Assembly (NCBI RefSeq): GCF_013284055.1 | Contig: NZ_CP054143.1 | Span: forward strand, 2,790,001 to 2,854,000 | Source: Deefgea piscis | GTDB lineage: Bacteria; Pseudomonadota; Gammaproteobacteria; Burkholderiales; Chitinibacteraceae | Direction: 5' to 3' | Length of the DNA stretch: 64,000 nt | In this document: positions 28,959 to 38,099 of the stretch, piece by piece | Layout of the letters: every line of letters begins with the position of its first letter | Numbering within the stretch: the first letter of the stretch is position 1 | Program-made: the position numbers and the translations under genes | The notes under the pieces: generated by a model | Told to the model about the DNA's origin: nothing | What the model saw: only the letters and a program-made list of their open reading frames with translations | Database searches by the model: none

Positions 28959-29825
28959 ATGACGCCAGTTGATTTACATTGTCATTCCAATATTTCTGAT
29001 GGCTTATTGCCACCCGATGAAGTTGTACGACGTGCCCATTCACGAGGCTGTCAATTATTTGCATTAACCGATCATGATGATGTGCGTGGCTTGGCGTTAG
29101 CGCGGCAAACCGCCGATGAGTTAGGCATGCAGTTTGTGAATGGTGTTGAAATCTCAGTCAGCTGGGGCAAGCACACCTTACATATTGTGGGTTTAGGTTT
29201 TGATGAAAATGACCCCACGCTTTTAGCTGGGCTTGCTAGTGTGCGCGAGGGCCGCGCTGAGCGTGCTGAACGGATGGCCAAAGGGCTAGAAAAGCTGGGC
29301 ATTGAAGGCGTGTTGGCTGGCGCGCAAAAGTTTGCCGAAAATCCAGAAATGATTAGCCGCACGCATTTTGCCCGTTTCTTGGTTGAGTCTGGCCGCTGTA
29401 AAGACACTAAATCGGTATTTAAAAAATATTTGGTGCGCGGTAAACCGGGCTATGTCGAGCATGAATGGGCGCGCTTACACGATGCCATTGATTGGATTCG
29501 CGGCGCGGGTGGCGTTGCCGTACTGGCGCACCCAGGGCGCTATGATTTAGGCAATGAAACCTTGCGCGTGCTCTTGATCGAATTTCACCGCATGGGCGGT
29601 GAAGCGATTGAAGTGGTTTCTGGCACACATAGCATTGCCGATGCGGCGCGATTTGGCCGTTTGGCCAATGACTTTAATTATCAATGCTCTAGCGGTACTG
29701 ATTATCATGCCACGGGTGAGGGGTCGAGAGAGCCAGGTTTAAATGCCGATCTTCCTTTTGGCTGCACACCCGTGTGGGAGCGCTGGCTAAAACAGCCTTT
29801 GCAAGATGTATCTCGCGCTAACTAA
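28959..29825 (+). CDS. rnm: PHP-domain 3',5'-nucleoside bisphosphate phosphatase (RNase AM/YciV type)
   Basis: A 288-residue PHP phosphoesterase with the metal-binding motifs DLHCHSNISDG (residues 4-14), LTDHDDV, NGVEISVSW, VLAHPGRYD and GTDYHATGEGSR in order. This matches the YciV/TrpH (RNase AM) family, which hydrolyses 3',5'-bisphosphonucleotides and trims RNA 5' ends. The E. coli homologue lies near yciO, as it does here, with the YciO-like gene 49 bases downstream. The substrate is taken from the family. Confidence 0.88.
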   Translation: MTPVDLHCHSNISDGLLPPDEVVRRAHSRGCQLFALTDHDDVRGLALARQTADELGMQFVNGVEISVSWGKHTLHIVGLGFDENDPTLLAGLASVREGRAERAERMAKGLEKLGIEGVLAGAQKFAENPEMISRTHFARFLVESGRCKDTKSVFKKYLVRGKPGYVEHEWARLHDAIDWIRGAGGVAVLAHPGRYDLGNETLRVLLIEFHRMGGEAIEVVSGTHSIADAARFGRLANDFNYQCSSGTDYHATGEGSREPGLNADLPFGCTPVWERWLKQPLQDVSRAN

Positions 29826-29874
29826 CATTGATTATGGTGTGTAGCGATATACCTATTTAACAAGTTGGAAACTC

Positions 29875-30498
29875 ATGTCACAGTTTTTTTCTATTCATGC
29901 TGAAAATCCTCAGGCTCGCCTCATTAAACAGGCAGTGGATATTTTACGTAAAGGCGGGATTATCATTTACCCCACCGATTCGTGCTATGCCATGGGTTGC
30001 GCTTTAGATAATAAAGATGCGATTGAGCGGATCCGACGGATTCGCCAATTGGACGACAAACATCACTTTACCTTGGCCTGCCGTGATTTATCGCAGCTCG
30101 GCAATTATGCCCGCGTAGATAATCAAGCTTTTCGCTTACTCAAAGCGGCGACGCCGGGTAGTTATACGTTTATTTTGATGGCGACCAAAGAAGTGCCGCG
30201 CCGGGTGTCGCACCCTAAAAAACTGACGATTGGCTTGCGGGTGCCGGATCATCCGGTGGCATTGGCCTTATTGGAAGAATTGGGTGAGCCGATGCTGTCG
30301 AGTTCTTTATTGTTGCCCAATGAAGAGTACCCAATGACGGATGCGTGGGAAATTCGCGATCGTTTAGAGCACGAAGTCGATTTGGTGATTGAAGGCGGTT
30401 ATTGCGGTACGGAGCCGACAACGGTGATTGATCTTTCTGGTGATGTGCCGACACTGATTCGGCAAGGCAAAGGCGATATAGCGCCGTTTGCACTTTAA
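29875..30498 (+). CDS. YciO/Sua5/YrdC family protein (threonylcarbamoyl-AMP synthase-like)
   Basis: A 207-residue YrdC-fold protein closest in layout to YciO. It shows GGIIIYPTDSCYAMGCALDN, a KHHFTLACRDLSQLG segment, the nucleotide-site PGSYTFILMATKEVPRR and GLRVPDHPVALALL. Its size lacks the extra Sua5 domain. YrdC/Sua5 make the threonylcarbamoyl-AMP used for tRNA t6A; the YciO branch is related but its role is less settled. The neighbouring RNase AM gene supports the YciO assignment. Confidence 0.82.
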   Translation: MSQFFSIHAENPQARLIKQAVDILRKGGIIIYPTDSCYAMGCALDNKDAIERIRRIRQLDDKHHFTLACRDLSQLGNYARVDNQAFRLLKAATPGSYTFILMATKEVPRRVSHPKKLTIGLRVPDHPVALALLEELGEPMLSSSLLLPNEEYPMTDAWEIRDRLEHEVDLVIEGGYCGTEPTTVIDLSGDVPTLIRQGKGDIAPFAL

Positions 30499-30517
30499 AA
30501 TGCGTTAAAAGGCGGTT

Positions 30518-31162
30518 ATGGAACTGAATATTATTCAAACAATTGCAATCTGGGCTTTGCCGGTCTTGTTTGCAATTACTGCGCATGAAGCTGCGCATGC
30601 GTATGCAGCTAAGCGATTGGGCGATCCCACGGCTTTTTTACAAGGCCGAATGACGTTTAATCCCATGAAACACATCGATCCGATTGGGACGGTTTTATTG
30701 CCTTTATTGTGTGTATTGCTGCCGGGCGGATTTTTGTTTGGTTACGCCAAGCCCGTTCCAGTTGATTTTCATGCCTTAAATAATCCCAAGCGCGATATGC
30801 GATGGGTGGCGGCGGCAGGGCCGTTGGCCAATTTAGTCATGGCCTTTATTTGGGCCTTATTGTTTCGTTTTGCCGCCAGTGGGTTAGAAGGTAGCTCGTT
30901 TCAATTGCCATTGGCCTTAATGAGTCAGGCTGGGATTCAAATTAATGTGATTTTAATGGTGCTTAATTTGTTACCAATTCCACCATTGGATGGTGGGCGA
31001 ATCATGATTTCTATTTTGCCACCCAATTTAGCGCGAACTTTAATGAAAGTTGAGCCTTATGGCTTTTTCATTATCATTGCCTTATTGGTCACCGGTATTT
31101 TAGGGTACATCTTGGTGCCATTGATGACGATGGTGATGCGTTTAATTCAAATTGTTTTGTAG
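30518..31162 (+). CDS. Site-2 protease family zinc metalloprotease (M50)
   Basis: A 214-residue intramembrane protease. The zinc motif HEAAH is at residues 23-27 in membrane helix 1, and the third ligand lies in NLLPIPPLDGGRIM (about 148-161). About five to six membrane helices are seen and no PDZ domain, as in the compact SpoIVFB/YwhC-like group (PF02163). The start follows GGCGG. Such proteins are common next to scpA in proteobacteria. The substrate is unknown. Confidence 0.88.
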   Translation: MELNIIQTIAIWALPVLFAITAHEAAHAYAAKRLGDPTAFLQGRMTFNPMKHIDPIGTVLLPLLCVLLPGGFLFGYAKPVPVDFHALNNPKRDMRWVAAAGPLANLVMAFIWALLFRFAASGLEGSSFQLPLALMSQAGIQINVILMVLNLLPIPPLDGGRIMISILPPNLARTLMKVEPYGFFIIIALLVTGILGYILVPLMTMVMRLIQIVL

Positions 31163-31171
31163 GTGCAGCTA

Positions 31172-31531
31172 ATGCGAGGCATTGTTTTTCCGGTGGTGCT
31201 GATTGTAATTGGTGCGGGCTGGCTGATGAATTCGCTAGATTTTTTCCCTAGCGTGAGCTGGATAATCATAATTGGCTTAATGAGCGCAGGGGTGGCGTTG
31301 TTGGCGATTGAAGGAGTGAATAAATCCACCATTGTTTTAGGCCCAATGTTGATTGCCGGTGCAATTACGACCTTTTTGCGTCAGCAATATCAATTGCCGC
31401 TGTCGATTCAATGGCCGATATTACTCATATTGTGCGGCATTTTGATGCTGCTGGCGCGTTCGCGCTGGATTGCCGCTGCGCCACCTAAACCGTGGGATCA
31501 GCAACCCTTACCACCGCGTCAACCAGAATGA
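31172..31531 (+). CDS. Small integral membrane protein (LiaI/LiaF-TM-like)
   Basis: A 119-residue hydrophobic protein with about four membrane segments (IVFPVVLIVIGAGWLMNSL, WIIIIGLMSAGVALLAI, IVLGPMLIAGAITTF and WPILLILCGILML), followed by a Pro-rich tail. The pattern resembles the DUF5668/LiaI-LiaF transmembrane domain. ATG 31172 is preferred over GTG 31163 because AGGT lies at good spacing. It overlaps scpA by four bases (ATGA). Function unknown. Confidence 0.65.
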   Translation: MRGIVFPVVLIVIGAGWLMNSLDFFPSVSWIIIIGLMSAGVALLAIEGVNKSTIVLGPMLIAGAITTFLRQQYQLPLSIQWPILLILCGILMLLARSRWIAAAPPKPWDQQPLPPRQPE

Positions 31532-32340
31532 ATGTAGCCGATTTACCGCTAACGCCATTGGCGCATGTATTTGGTGAGCCAGTACATGCGTTTCCAGCCG
31601 ATTTATATATCCCGCCTGAAGCTTTGCGCGTCTTATTGATTGAGTTTGAAGGTCCGCTTGATTTATTGCTCTATCTAATTCGTAAACAAAATATTGATAT
31701 TCTCAATATCCCAATGTCGCAGGTGACTACGCAATACATGGCTTATGTTGAAGCGATGGAAGCGTGTCATATTGAATTGGCGGCAGAATATTTATTAATG
31801 GCCGCCATGCTGATTGAAATTAAATCTCGACTCTTGGTGCCCAAGCCCGTTGTCGAAGTTGATTTTATGGATGAAGAAGATCCGCGTGCGGAATTAATGC
31901 GCCGTTTATTAGAATACGAACAAATGAAACTAGCGGCGCAAGCATTAGATGTTTTGCCGCAAGCTGAGCGAGATTTTACTTGGGTTGCAGTGCATGTCGA
32001 ATCAGAGTGTGCAGCAGTTTTGCCTGATGTGAGTTTAATGGATTTAAAACTCGCTTGGCTGGGTTTAAGTGCGCGTAGTCAACAAGTTCAGCACCATGTG
32101 ATTGCCAGCGAGCAATTGTCAGTGCGGGCGCAAATGGCGCATATTTTGCGAGTCATCGCCAATGGACGCTATTATGAGTTTAATGAACTGTTTGATTTGC
32201 AGCAGGGTGTGCCATTATTGGTGGTGACTTTTATTGCAATTTTAGAATTGGTTAAAGAGCGTTTAATTTCAGTGACGCAATATGCGGTATTAACGCCGGT
32301 TTATATTCAGTTAATTCGTGCTGAATCCGCTGCAGCATAA
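31528..32340 (+). CDS. scpA: Segregation and condensation protein A
   Basis: Kleisin subunit of the SMC-ScpAB chromosome condensin, 270 residues. It shows the N-terminal FEGPLDLLLYLIRKQNIDILNIPMSQVTTQYM helix that binds the SMC neck and AAEYLLMAAMLIEIKSRLLVPK. The C-terminal winged helix (FIAILELVKERLISV) contacts the SMC head. The ATG at 31528 overlaps the previous stop. scpB follows after 200 bases; smc is not in the window. Confidence 0.93.
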   Translation: MNVADLPLTPLAHVFGEPVHAFPADLYIPPEALRVLLIEFEGPLDLLLYLIRKQNIDILNIPMSQVTTQYMAYVEAMEACHIELAAEYLLMAAMLIEIKSRLLVPKPVVEVDFMDEEDPRAELMRRLLEYEQMKLAAQALDVLPQAERDFTWVAVHVESECAAVLPDVSLMDLKLAWLGLSARSQQVQHHVIASEQLSVRAQMAHILRVIANGRYYEFNELFDLQQGVPLLVVTFIAILELVKERLISVTQYAVLTPVYIQLIRAESAAA

Positions 32341-32540
32341 ATTAAACCCCAGATAAACGTAAAATCGTTTTTCACTGCGATGTGGCGATATTCTCCGGCG
32401 CTCGAGGAACTGGCGGCGACACGGCCCGCTTAGCCATCAGAATATATTCATTTCGATTGGGAATGTTGTTTGTTGGCGTCGTAATACCACAATTGCCGAT
32501 TAACAGATGGATCTGCCACTAAATTTTTTGTGAGTTTTAA

Positions 32541-33077
32541 ATGGATCAAAATCAAGCAATTAAAATCATTGAAACGGTATTGTTAACGAGTCAAGAAGCA
32601 TTGCGTGTTTCGCAAATTAAAAAGATATTTAATGATGAATTGAGTTCCGCGTTTGTTTTGCAATGTTTGCATGAAATAGCGGCGTCTTGGCAAGATCGTG
32701 GTATTGAATTATTAGAGCTCGCCAATGGTTGGCGCTTTCGCGCTAAACCTGAAATGCAAATTTATTTAAACCAATTAAATCCAGAAAAACCACCGCGTTA
32801 TAGTCGCGCAGTCATGGAAACGCTGGCGATTATTGCGTATAAACAGCCGATTACGCGTGGTGAGATCGAAGAGATTCGCGGCGTGGTGGTGTCAAGCCAG
32901 ATTATTCAAACCTTAAAAGAGCGTGGCTGGTTGGAGGTCATTGGGCATAAAGAAGTGCCCGGTCGGCCGGAATTGCTAGCAACCAATGCAACTTTCCTTG
33001 CGGATTTAGGCTTAAAGAAATTAAGCGAGTTGCCGTCTTTTGCTTTGGATGCAGAAACATTGATTCAACGTGATTAA
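32541..33077 (+). CDS. scpB: Segregation and condensation protein B
   Basis: Partner of ScpA, 178 residues with two winged-helix domains. Visible signatures are ALRVSQIKKIF near the start, YSRAVMETLAIIAYKQPITRGEIEEIRGV in the centre and RGWLEVIGHKEVPGRPELLATN before the C-terminus. The 200 bases separating it from scpA hold no recognisable gene. It lacks the long acidic tail of some ScpB proteins. Confidence 0.93.
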   Translation: MDQNQAIKIIETVLLTSQEALRVSQIKKIFNDELSSAFVLQCLHEIAASWQDRGIELLELANGWRFRAKPEMQIYLNQLNPEKPPRYSRAVMETLAIIAYKQPITRGEIEEIRGVVVSSQIIQTLKERGWLEVIGHKEVPGRPELLATNATFLADLGLKKLSELPSFALDAETLIQRD

Positions 33078-33299
33078 TGTAGTTTGTCTTTGTTTGGGAT
33101 AATTGGCGGTACGTGTTGGCCGCTGTGCGGATTTGTCGGTTTGGCATTGAGTGTATTGGCAGAACAGCATTCGTCATGATTTCTAATTTCTGACGTATAG
33201 CTGTTGGTAGTCTGATAATGTCAGCTACATTTTGTAGACAGCTTACATAGAAAAAGCTTATGTTGATCAACGTTCCATTTCGATGATCTTCTATTGCCG

Positions 33300-35828
33300 A
33301 TGTCGCAATCTAAGCAAAAATATTATTTATTGGCGTTAGCCTATCTTTTGGCTGGACTGATTGATTGCAGTGTCTTACCCAAAGATACTTGGTTTAGTCC
33401 ATTAAACTTGCAATTAGGTATTGCTGTGGCGGGCTTGTTGCTAATGGGGCCCAGAGCGATACTGTGCTGTATTCCCGGTGCAATTTGTTATGGTCTTGAG
33501 CTTGCCGCACCGACTTTATGGCTTGCGGCCACTGTGACACTGCTCAATCTAGCGCAGGCGCTCTGTGTTTTTAGCTTGTTGCCACTGTTTGTATCCGAAG
33601 GCGAATTTAGAATTAACGATAGTCATCGTTTATTATTAGCAGGCCCAATTTATAGCAATATTTTATTTGCTAGCATGTTTATCTCTGTGGTGCAGTTTGT
33701 AATTGCGCAACCTTTATTGCTGCAAAATTGGCTCATGGTCTGGCTGGCTCAGTCCTTGAGTTTATTAATTGTAATTCCCGGTATATATGCGGTATTGAGC
33801 GATAAAGAGTCGCTCAATGCCAATTGGATTATTGAATTAACCTTAATCATTACCGTAGTCGCCGGCGGCAGCATTTTATTGCTGCAAGGGCATAATGTGT
33901 ATGCCCTAGAATTTGCTTATTTAATGTTTCCTTTATTTATTTGGTCATCATTGCGTCTCGGGCAGATTGCCAATAGCGCCATTGCTTTAGTTATTTTGTT
34001 GGTGATCAGTAGTCAATATATTGGCGAAACTAATTCCGTTGTGCATACGGTTCGATTGTTATTTTTGTTGGCAATCGCGCTGCAAACAGCGATTTTTTTA
34101 ACCGCTTCACACCGTGAAAATCAGCGCGCAATCAATGCTGCGCGCTTGGCGGGTAAGATCTTTCAGCATGCCAGTGAAGGCATTTTACTAACCGATGCCA
34201 ATGCCAAGATTATTGCCATCAATCCCGCTTTTGAAAAAATAACCGGTTTTCAAGCTCGCGATGCGATTGGCAAAACCTCGCGTATTTTTGGCCGCCAGCA
34301 AGGCCGGCTAAGCGTGCTGCAATCGAATCAATTAACCAGTTTGCATCAAATAGGTCATTGGGAGGGCGAGGTGCAAGATTGGCGCAAAGGCGGCGGCGCT
34401 TATCCTGCTTGGCTGTCAATGAGCGCGGTGCGTGATGAATATAATCAAATTACCAATTACGTGGCGGTTTTTTCCGATTACACCACGCGCAAAGAGTCTG
34501 AGCAAAAAATGCGTCATTTGGCGCAGCATGATGCGTTAACCGGCTTACTCAATCGCAGCGGCTTACACGAGGCTCTGGGGCAAACATTAACGCGGGCCAG
34601 TACCAAATGCCGCTCGTTTGCTTTGCTGTTTATTGATTTGGATCGATTTAAAACCATTAACGATACTTTGGGCCACGATGTTGGTGATGAGCTACTCAAA
34701 GTGGTTGCGCAGCGCTTGCAAGGCAATGTCAAGCAACAAGATACGGTGGCGCGCTTGGGTGGGGATGAGTTTACGGTGCTATTGGAAAACGTCATTCATA
34801 ACGAGCAAATTATTCAGGTCGCCGAGCGTATTTTGTTGGCGCTGGGTGAAGTGTATCAAGTGGGCGAACATGAACTTTTTGTCACAGGCTCCATCGGCAT
34901 TAGTTTATATCCGCATGATGCTGGGCAAGCGGCGCAATTAATGAAAAATGCTGACATTGCGATGTATCGCGCCAAAGAAATGGGCAAAAACACTTACCAG
35001 TTTTATTCGATCGATATGAATATGGCGCATCAAATGTCGCATTTGAATTTAGAAAATGCGCTGCGTTTTGCCTTAGAGCGTCAGCAATTGCAATTATGGT
35101 ATCAACCGCAGTTTGATTTAGCGACCGGGCAATTGGCCGGATTGGAATGTTTAATTCGCTGGCGGCACCCGCAATTGGGTTTGATATCCCCACTCGAATT
35201 TATTCCAATTGCCGAAGAAAATGGTTTGATCATTCCCATTGGCGATTGGGTACTGAATGAAGCGTGCCAATGCGTGCAGCGCTGGCGGCAGCAAGGATTT
35301 GTGGTGCCACAAATTGCCGTAAACCTGTCGGTGCGGCAATTTAGGCCTGATCTCTTGCTGTCGCAAGTGACGCAAGCGCTGCAAAATAGCGGACTACCCG
35401 CCCACGTGTTGGAGCTTGAAGTCACTGAAAGCTTGATTATGACGCGGATTAATGAAGCCATTGCCATTTTGCAGCAGCTCAAACAATTGGGCGTGAAAGT
35501 GGCTATTGATGATTTTGGAACGGGTCATTCATCCTTATCGCAACTGAAAAACTTACCGCTGGATACATTAAAAATCGACCGCTCGTTTATTGAAGGTATT
35601 CCTGAGCAGGCTGATGATGTGGTGATTGCCGAAACCATTGTGATTTTGGCCCAAAAACTGGGCTTAAATGTCGTTGCCGAAGGCGTTGAGACGCAGGCAC
35701 AAATGCAGGTCTTGCGGGATATGGGTTGCGCTTGTGCGCAGGGTTACTTCTACAGTAAACCATTATCAGCACCGGATATGGAAAATATGCTGATCAGCAT
35801 GGCTAAGCAAGTGACTGAGGTATATTAA
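33300..35828 (+). CDS. MASE1-PAS-GGDEF-EAL cyclic-di-GMP signalling protein
   Basis: An 842-residue inner-membrane sensor. The N-terminal 275 residues hold about eight membrane helices of MASE1 type. A PAS domain follows (about 281-400, FQHASEGILLTDANAKIIAINPAFEKITGF), then a GGDEF domain with intact GGDEF at 487-491 and an EAL domain with E616 in GLECLIRWRHP and DDFGTGHSSL. The usual inhibitory RxxD before GGDEF reads KQQD, so product inhibition may be weakened. EAL residues look complete, so both activities are possible. ATG 33300 is the first ATG in frame; the ribosome site is weak. Confidence 0.92.
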   Translation: MSQSKQKYYLLALAYLLAGLIDCSVLPKDTWFSPLNLQLGIAVAGLLLMGPRAILCCIPGAICYGLELAAPTLWLAATVTLLNLAQALCVFSLLPLFVSEGEFRINDSHRLLLAGPIYSNILFASMFISVVQFVIAQPLLLQNWLMVWLAQSLSLLIVIPGIYAVLSDKESLNANWIIELTLIITVVAGGSILLLQGHNVYALEFAYLMFPLFIWSSLRLGQIANSAIALVILLVISSQYIGETNSVVHTVRLLFLLAIALQTAIFLTASHRENQRAINAARLAGKIFQHASEGILLTDANAKIIAINPAFEKITGFQARDAIGKTSRIFGRQQGRLSVLQSNQLTSLHQIGHWEGEVQDWRKGGGAYPAWLSMSAVRDEYNQITNYVAVFSDYTTRKESEQKMRHLAQHDALTGLLNRSGLHEALGQTLTRASTKCRSFALLFIDLDRFKTINDTLGHDVGDELLKVVAQRLQGNVKQQDTVARLGGDEFTVLLENVIHNEQIIQVAERILLALGEVYQVGEHELFVTGSIGISLYPHDAGQAAQLMKNADIAMYRAKEMGKNTYQFYSIDMNMAHQMSHLNLENALRFALERQQLQLWYQPQFDLATGQLAGLECLIRWRHPQLGLISPLEFIPIAEENGLIIPIGDWVLNEACQCVQRWRQQGFVVPQIAVNLSVRQFRPDLLLSQVTQALQNSGLPAHVLELEVTESLIMTRINEAIAILQQLKQLGVKVAIDDFGTGHSSLSQLKNLPLDTLKIDRSFIEGIPEQADDVVIAETIVILAQKLGLNVVAEGVETQAQMQVLRDMGCACAQGYFYSKPLSAPDMENMLISMAKQVTEVY

Positions 35829-35921
35829 TCTAGGCTTTATTTAACTTGGTCTAGGGAGCAATACGGGTAAGGTGTGCTGAGTTAAGATGCCACGGTTTGC
35901 TGTTGTATGGGTCGGCCGTTA

Positions 35922-35959
35922 CTTGGTTCACGCTCGTCATTGTGCGGGCGTGAACCAAG
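35922..35959. terminator. Inverted repeat between convergent genes
   Basis: CTTGGTTCACGC pairs exactly with GCGTGAACCAAG (12 bp) around 14 bases. It lies between the GGDEF-EAL gene and the convergent lytic transglycosylase gene, with no T run on either side. A terminator role is inferred from position. Confidence 0.5.
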
Positions 35960-35982
35960 GCAGGGGGCGGGTGTGAATGGGT

Positions 35983-36996
35983 TTATTTTTTGGCCGCTGG
36001 CTTGGCTGGCTCATCGCCACGCAGATAAGCCGCTTTGATTTCATCGGCTAGCTGCAAGACCGCCGTCGCGTACAAAGTGCTCTTGTTATAGCGAGTTATC
36101 ACGTAAAAATTATTAAAGCCTAAAAAGTGCTGAGTAAACCCCGGCTCAGTTTCTAGCGCGTATAACACTGCCGGTTGCTGAGTGTTGATTTCGGCAATCG
36201 GCGCCACGCCTTTGGCGATTAATTCATCCACGGTGTAATGGATATTAAATTTATCGGCCAATAATTGGCTAGGGTCTTGATTCATATTGACTGCAGTAAA
36301 GGTGTCGCCTTGATCCACCCAGCCATGCTGATTGAGATAGTTGGCCACTGAGGCCAGCGCGTCGCCGGGGTTGTTCCAAATGTCGTGACGGCCATCGCCA
36401 TCCCAATCTTGGGCGTATTTCCGGAAAGACGAGGGCATAAATTGCGGCCAGCCCATGGCACCGGCGTAACTGCCTTTAAATGACGCGGCGTCTTGTTGCT
36501 CTGCTTGCGCTAATAAGAAAAACTCAGTGAGTTCTTTTTGAAAATACGCGGCACGGCGTGGGTAATTAAACGCAATGGTGCTTAAAGCATCAACAATCCG
36601 AAACGAGCCGGTATACGTGCCGTAATTGGTTTCTGCGCCCAAAATGGCCAACATCACTTCGGGGGCCACTTTGTATTGCTTGGCAATGGCATTAATTAAA
36701 TCGGCATGATTGCGCCAAAATTTGGCGCCATTATTGATGCGCGTTTTATTCACAAAATTGGCTTGAAACTCATGCCAAGGTCGGCTGGTTGAGGGGCGAT
36801 CCAAAATCGTAATGATATTGTTTTTGGTTTGCGCGTCTTGCAACACACTCGTTAAGTAGTCTTCACTAAATCCATGCGTGGCGGCGGTTTGGCGAATGTA
36901 GTCTTGCACTTCTGGGCGGCTAATTAATTCATCATCCGCAACAGAAGGGGCCGATACAGCGAGGGTCGCCAAGATGGCAAGGGTGATTTTTTTCAT
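35983..36996 (-). CDS. mltB: Lytic murein transglycosylase B-like protein
   Basis: Cleaves the MurNAc-GlcNAc bond of peptidoglycan, forming 1,6-anhydro ends. The 337-residue protein has a signal peptide (MKKITLAILATLAVSAPSVA, cut near residue 20). Its SLT_2 domain has the catalytic E122 in ILGAETNYGTYTG, FNYPRRAAYFQKELTEF and the GAMGWPQFMPSSFRKYAQDWDGDGRHDIW block. There is no lipobox cysteine, so unlike E. coli MltB it should be soluble in the periplasm. ATG 36996 is chosen because it starts the signal peptide. It lies 13 bases downstream of hrcA on the same strand. Confidence 0.93.
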   Translation of the reverse strand: MKKITLAILATLAVSAPSVADDELISRPEVQDYIRQTAATHGFSEDYLTSVLQDAQTKNNIITILDRPSTSRPWHEFQANFVNKTRINNGAKFWRNHADLINAIAKQYKVAPEVMLAILGAETNYGTYTGSFRIVDALSTIAFNYPRRAAYFQKELTEFFLLAQAEQQDAASFKGSYAGAMGWPQFMPSSFRKYAQDWDGDGRHDIWNNPGDALASVANYLNQHGWVDQGDTFTAVNMNQDPSQLLADKFNIHYTVDELIAKGVAPIAEINTQQPAVLYALETEPGFTQHFLGFNNFYVITRYNKSTLYATAVLQLADEIKAAYLRGDEPAKPAAKK

Positions 36997-37009
36997 GAAT
37001 AAGATCGAT

Positions 37010-38026
37010 TTAATGAGACAGCGCGCTAGAGAGTAGCTGCGCTGTAATGTTAACAATGGGAATTACGCGATCATACGCCATACGAGTTGGGCCAATCACG
37101 CCTAAAGTACCGACGATTTCGCCATCCACTCGATACGGCGCGGCGATAACTGAGCATTCATCCAGTGGCGCGATGCCCGATTCATGACCGATATAAATTT
37201 GAATGCCTTCGGCGCTTTGCCCCAGTTGCATTAGTTTGAGTAGGGTGCTTTTTTGTTCAAAAAGTTCAAACAACTGGCGCATTTGCCGCATATTGCTGCC
37301 AAAATCATTCAGCCCCAGCAATTGATGTTCCCCCGCAATCACCATATGGTCGTGGCTTAAATCTTGTCCCATTTGCATGGCGGCATTCATCAGCTCAAGT
37401 AATTCACGTTTAACTTGGCCTAAATCTTGTTGCAAAACCTGCATGAGATTGCCAATGGTTTTGCCGGCGCAGTGGCGATTTAAAAAATGCGCCGCGTCAT
37501 TGAGCTCATTGATGCCTAAAATGCGCTCGGTTTGCACGATGCGATTTTGTACCTCGCCATCTTGCGTCACCAAAATGAGCAATACGCGTTTATCCGAGAG
37601 CGGCAAAAATTCAATTTGTTTGAGTAGCACTTCGCTACGGCGTGGCGGCGTCACAACGCCCGCAAAATGTGTAAGCTGGGATAATAGTTGCGAAGCGGCG
37701 GCAATGCTGTGTTGCGGATGATCGTTCGGCAATTCAGTACTGAGTAACTCAGGCAAGGCCGCATGAGTGGTACTGCCTTGCGTGGTCAGTAATCGATCGA
37801 CAAACAGGCGGTAGCCTTGCGCGGTCGGAATTCGCCCCGCCGAGGTGTGTGGGCTGGCAATCAGGCCGAGGTTTTCGAGGTCGGCCATGACATTGCGTAT
37901 CGTGGCCGAACTGACATCAAGGCCAGAATATTGCGACAACGCTTTTGAGCCAACAGGATGGCCGTCGGCGATATAGCGTTCAACCAGCGTCTTTAAAAGG
38001 ATGTGGGATCGATCATTGAGCATCAT
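37010..38026 (-). CDS. hrcA: Heat-inducible transcription repressor
   Basis: Represses heat-shock operons by binding CIRCE operators. The 338-residue protein shows the N-terminal winged helix (RSHILLKTLVERYIADGHPVGSKAL and SSATIRNVMADLENLGLI), then SPHTSAGRIPTAQGYRLFVD, and a C-terminal dimer domain ending with VIGPTRMAYDRVIPIV. Two ATG codons open the frame (38026, 38023). It is divergent from nadK. No CIRCE palindrome is seen in the 73-base intergenic space, so autoregulation is not apparent. Confidence 0.95.
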   Translation of the reverse strand: MMLNDRSHILLKTLVERYIADGHPVGSKALSQYSGLDVSSATIRNVMADLENLGLIASPHTSAGRIPTAQGYRLFVDRLLTTQGSTTHAALPELLSTELPNDHPQHSIAAASQLLSQLTHFAGVVTPPRRSEVLLKQIEFLPLSDKRVLLILVTQDGEVQNRIVQTERILGINELNDAAHFLNRHCAGKTIGNLMQVLQQDLGQVKRELLELMNAAMQMGQDLSHDHMVIAGEHQLLGLNDFGSNMRQMRQLFELFEQKSTLLKLMQLGQSAEGIQIYIGHESGIAPLDECSVIAAPYRVDGEIVGTLGVIGPTRMAYDRVIPIVNITAQLLSSALSH

Positions 38027-38099
38027 AGCGCTGGATTTTAACCTGTCTGGCGTGTTATTAATGCGTTCTGTGATTTAATTTGGTGTAAAACCACACGTC

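Noticed and set aside
38027-38099. CIRCE operator at hrcA
   Set aside because: The TTAGCACTC-N9-GAGTGCTAA pattern is absent from the hrcA-nadK gap.
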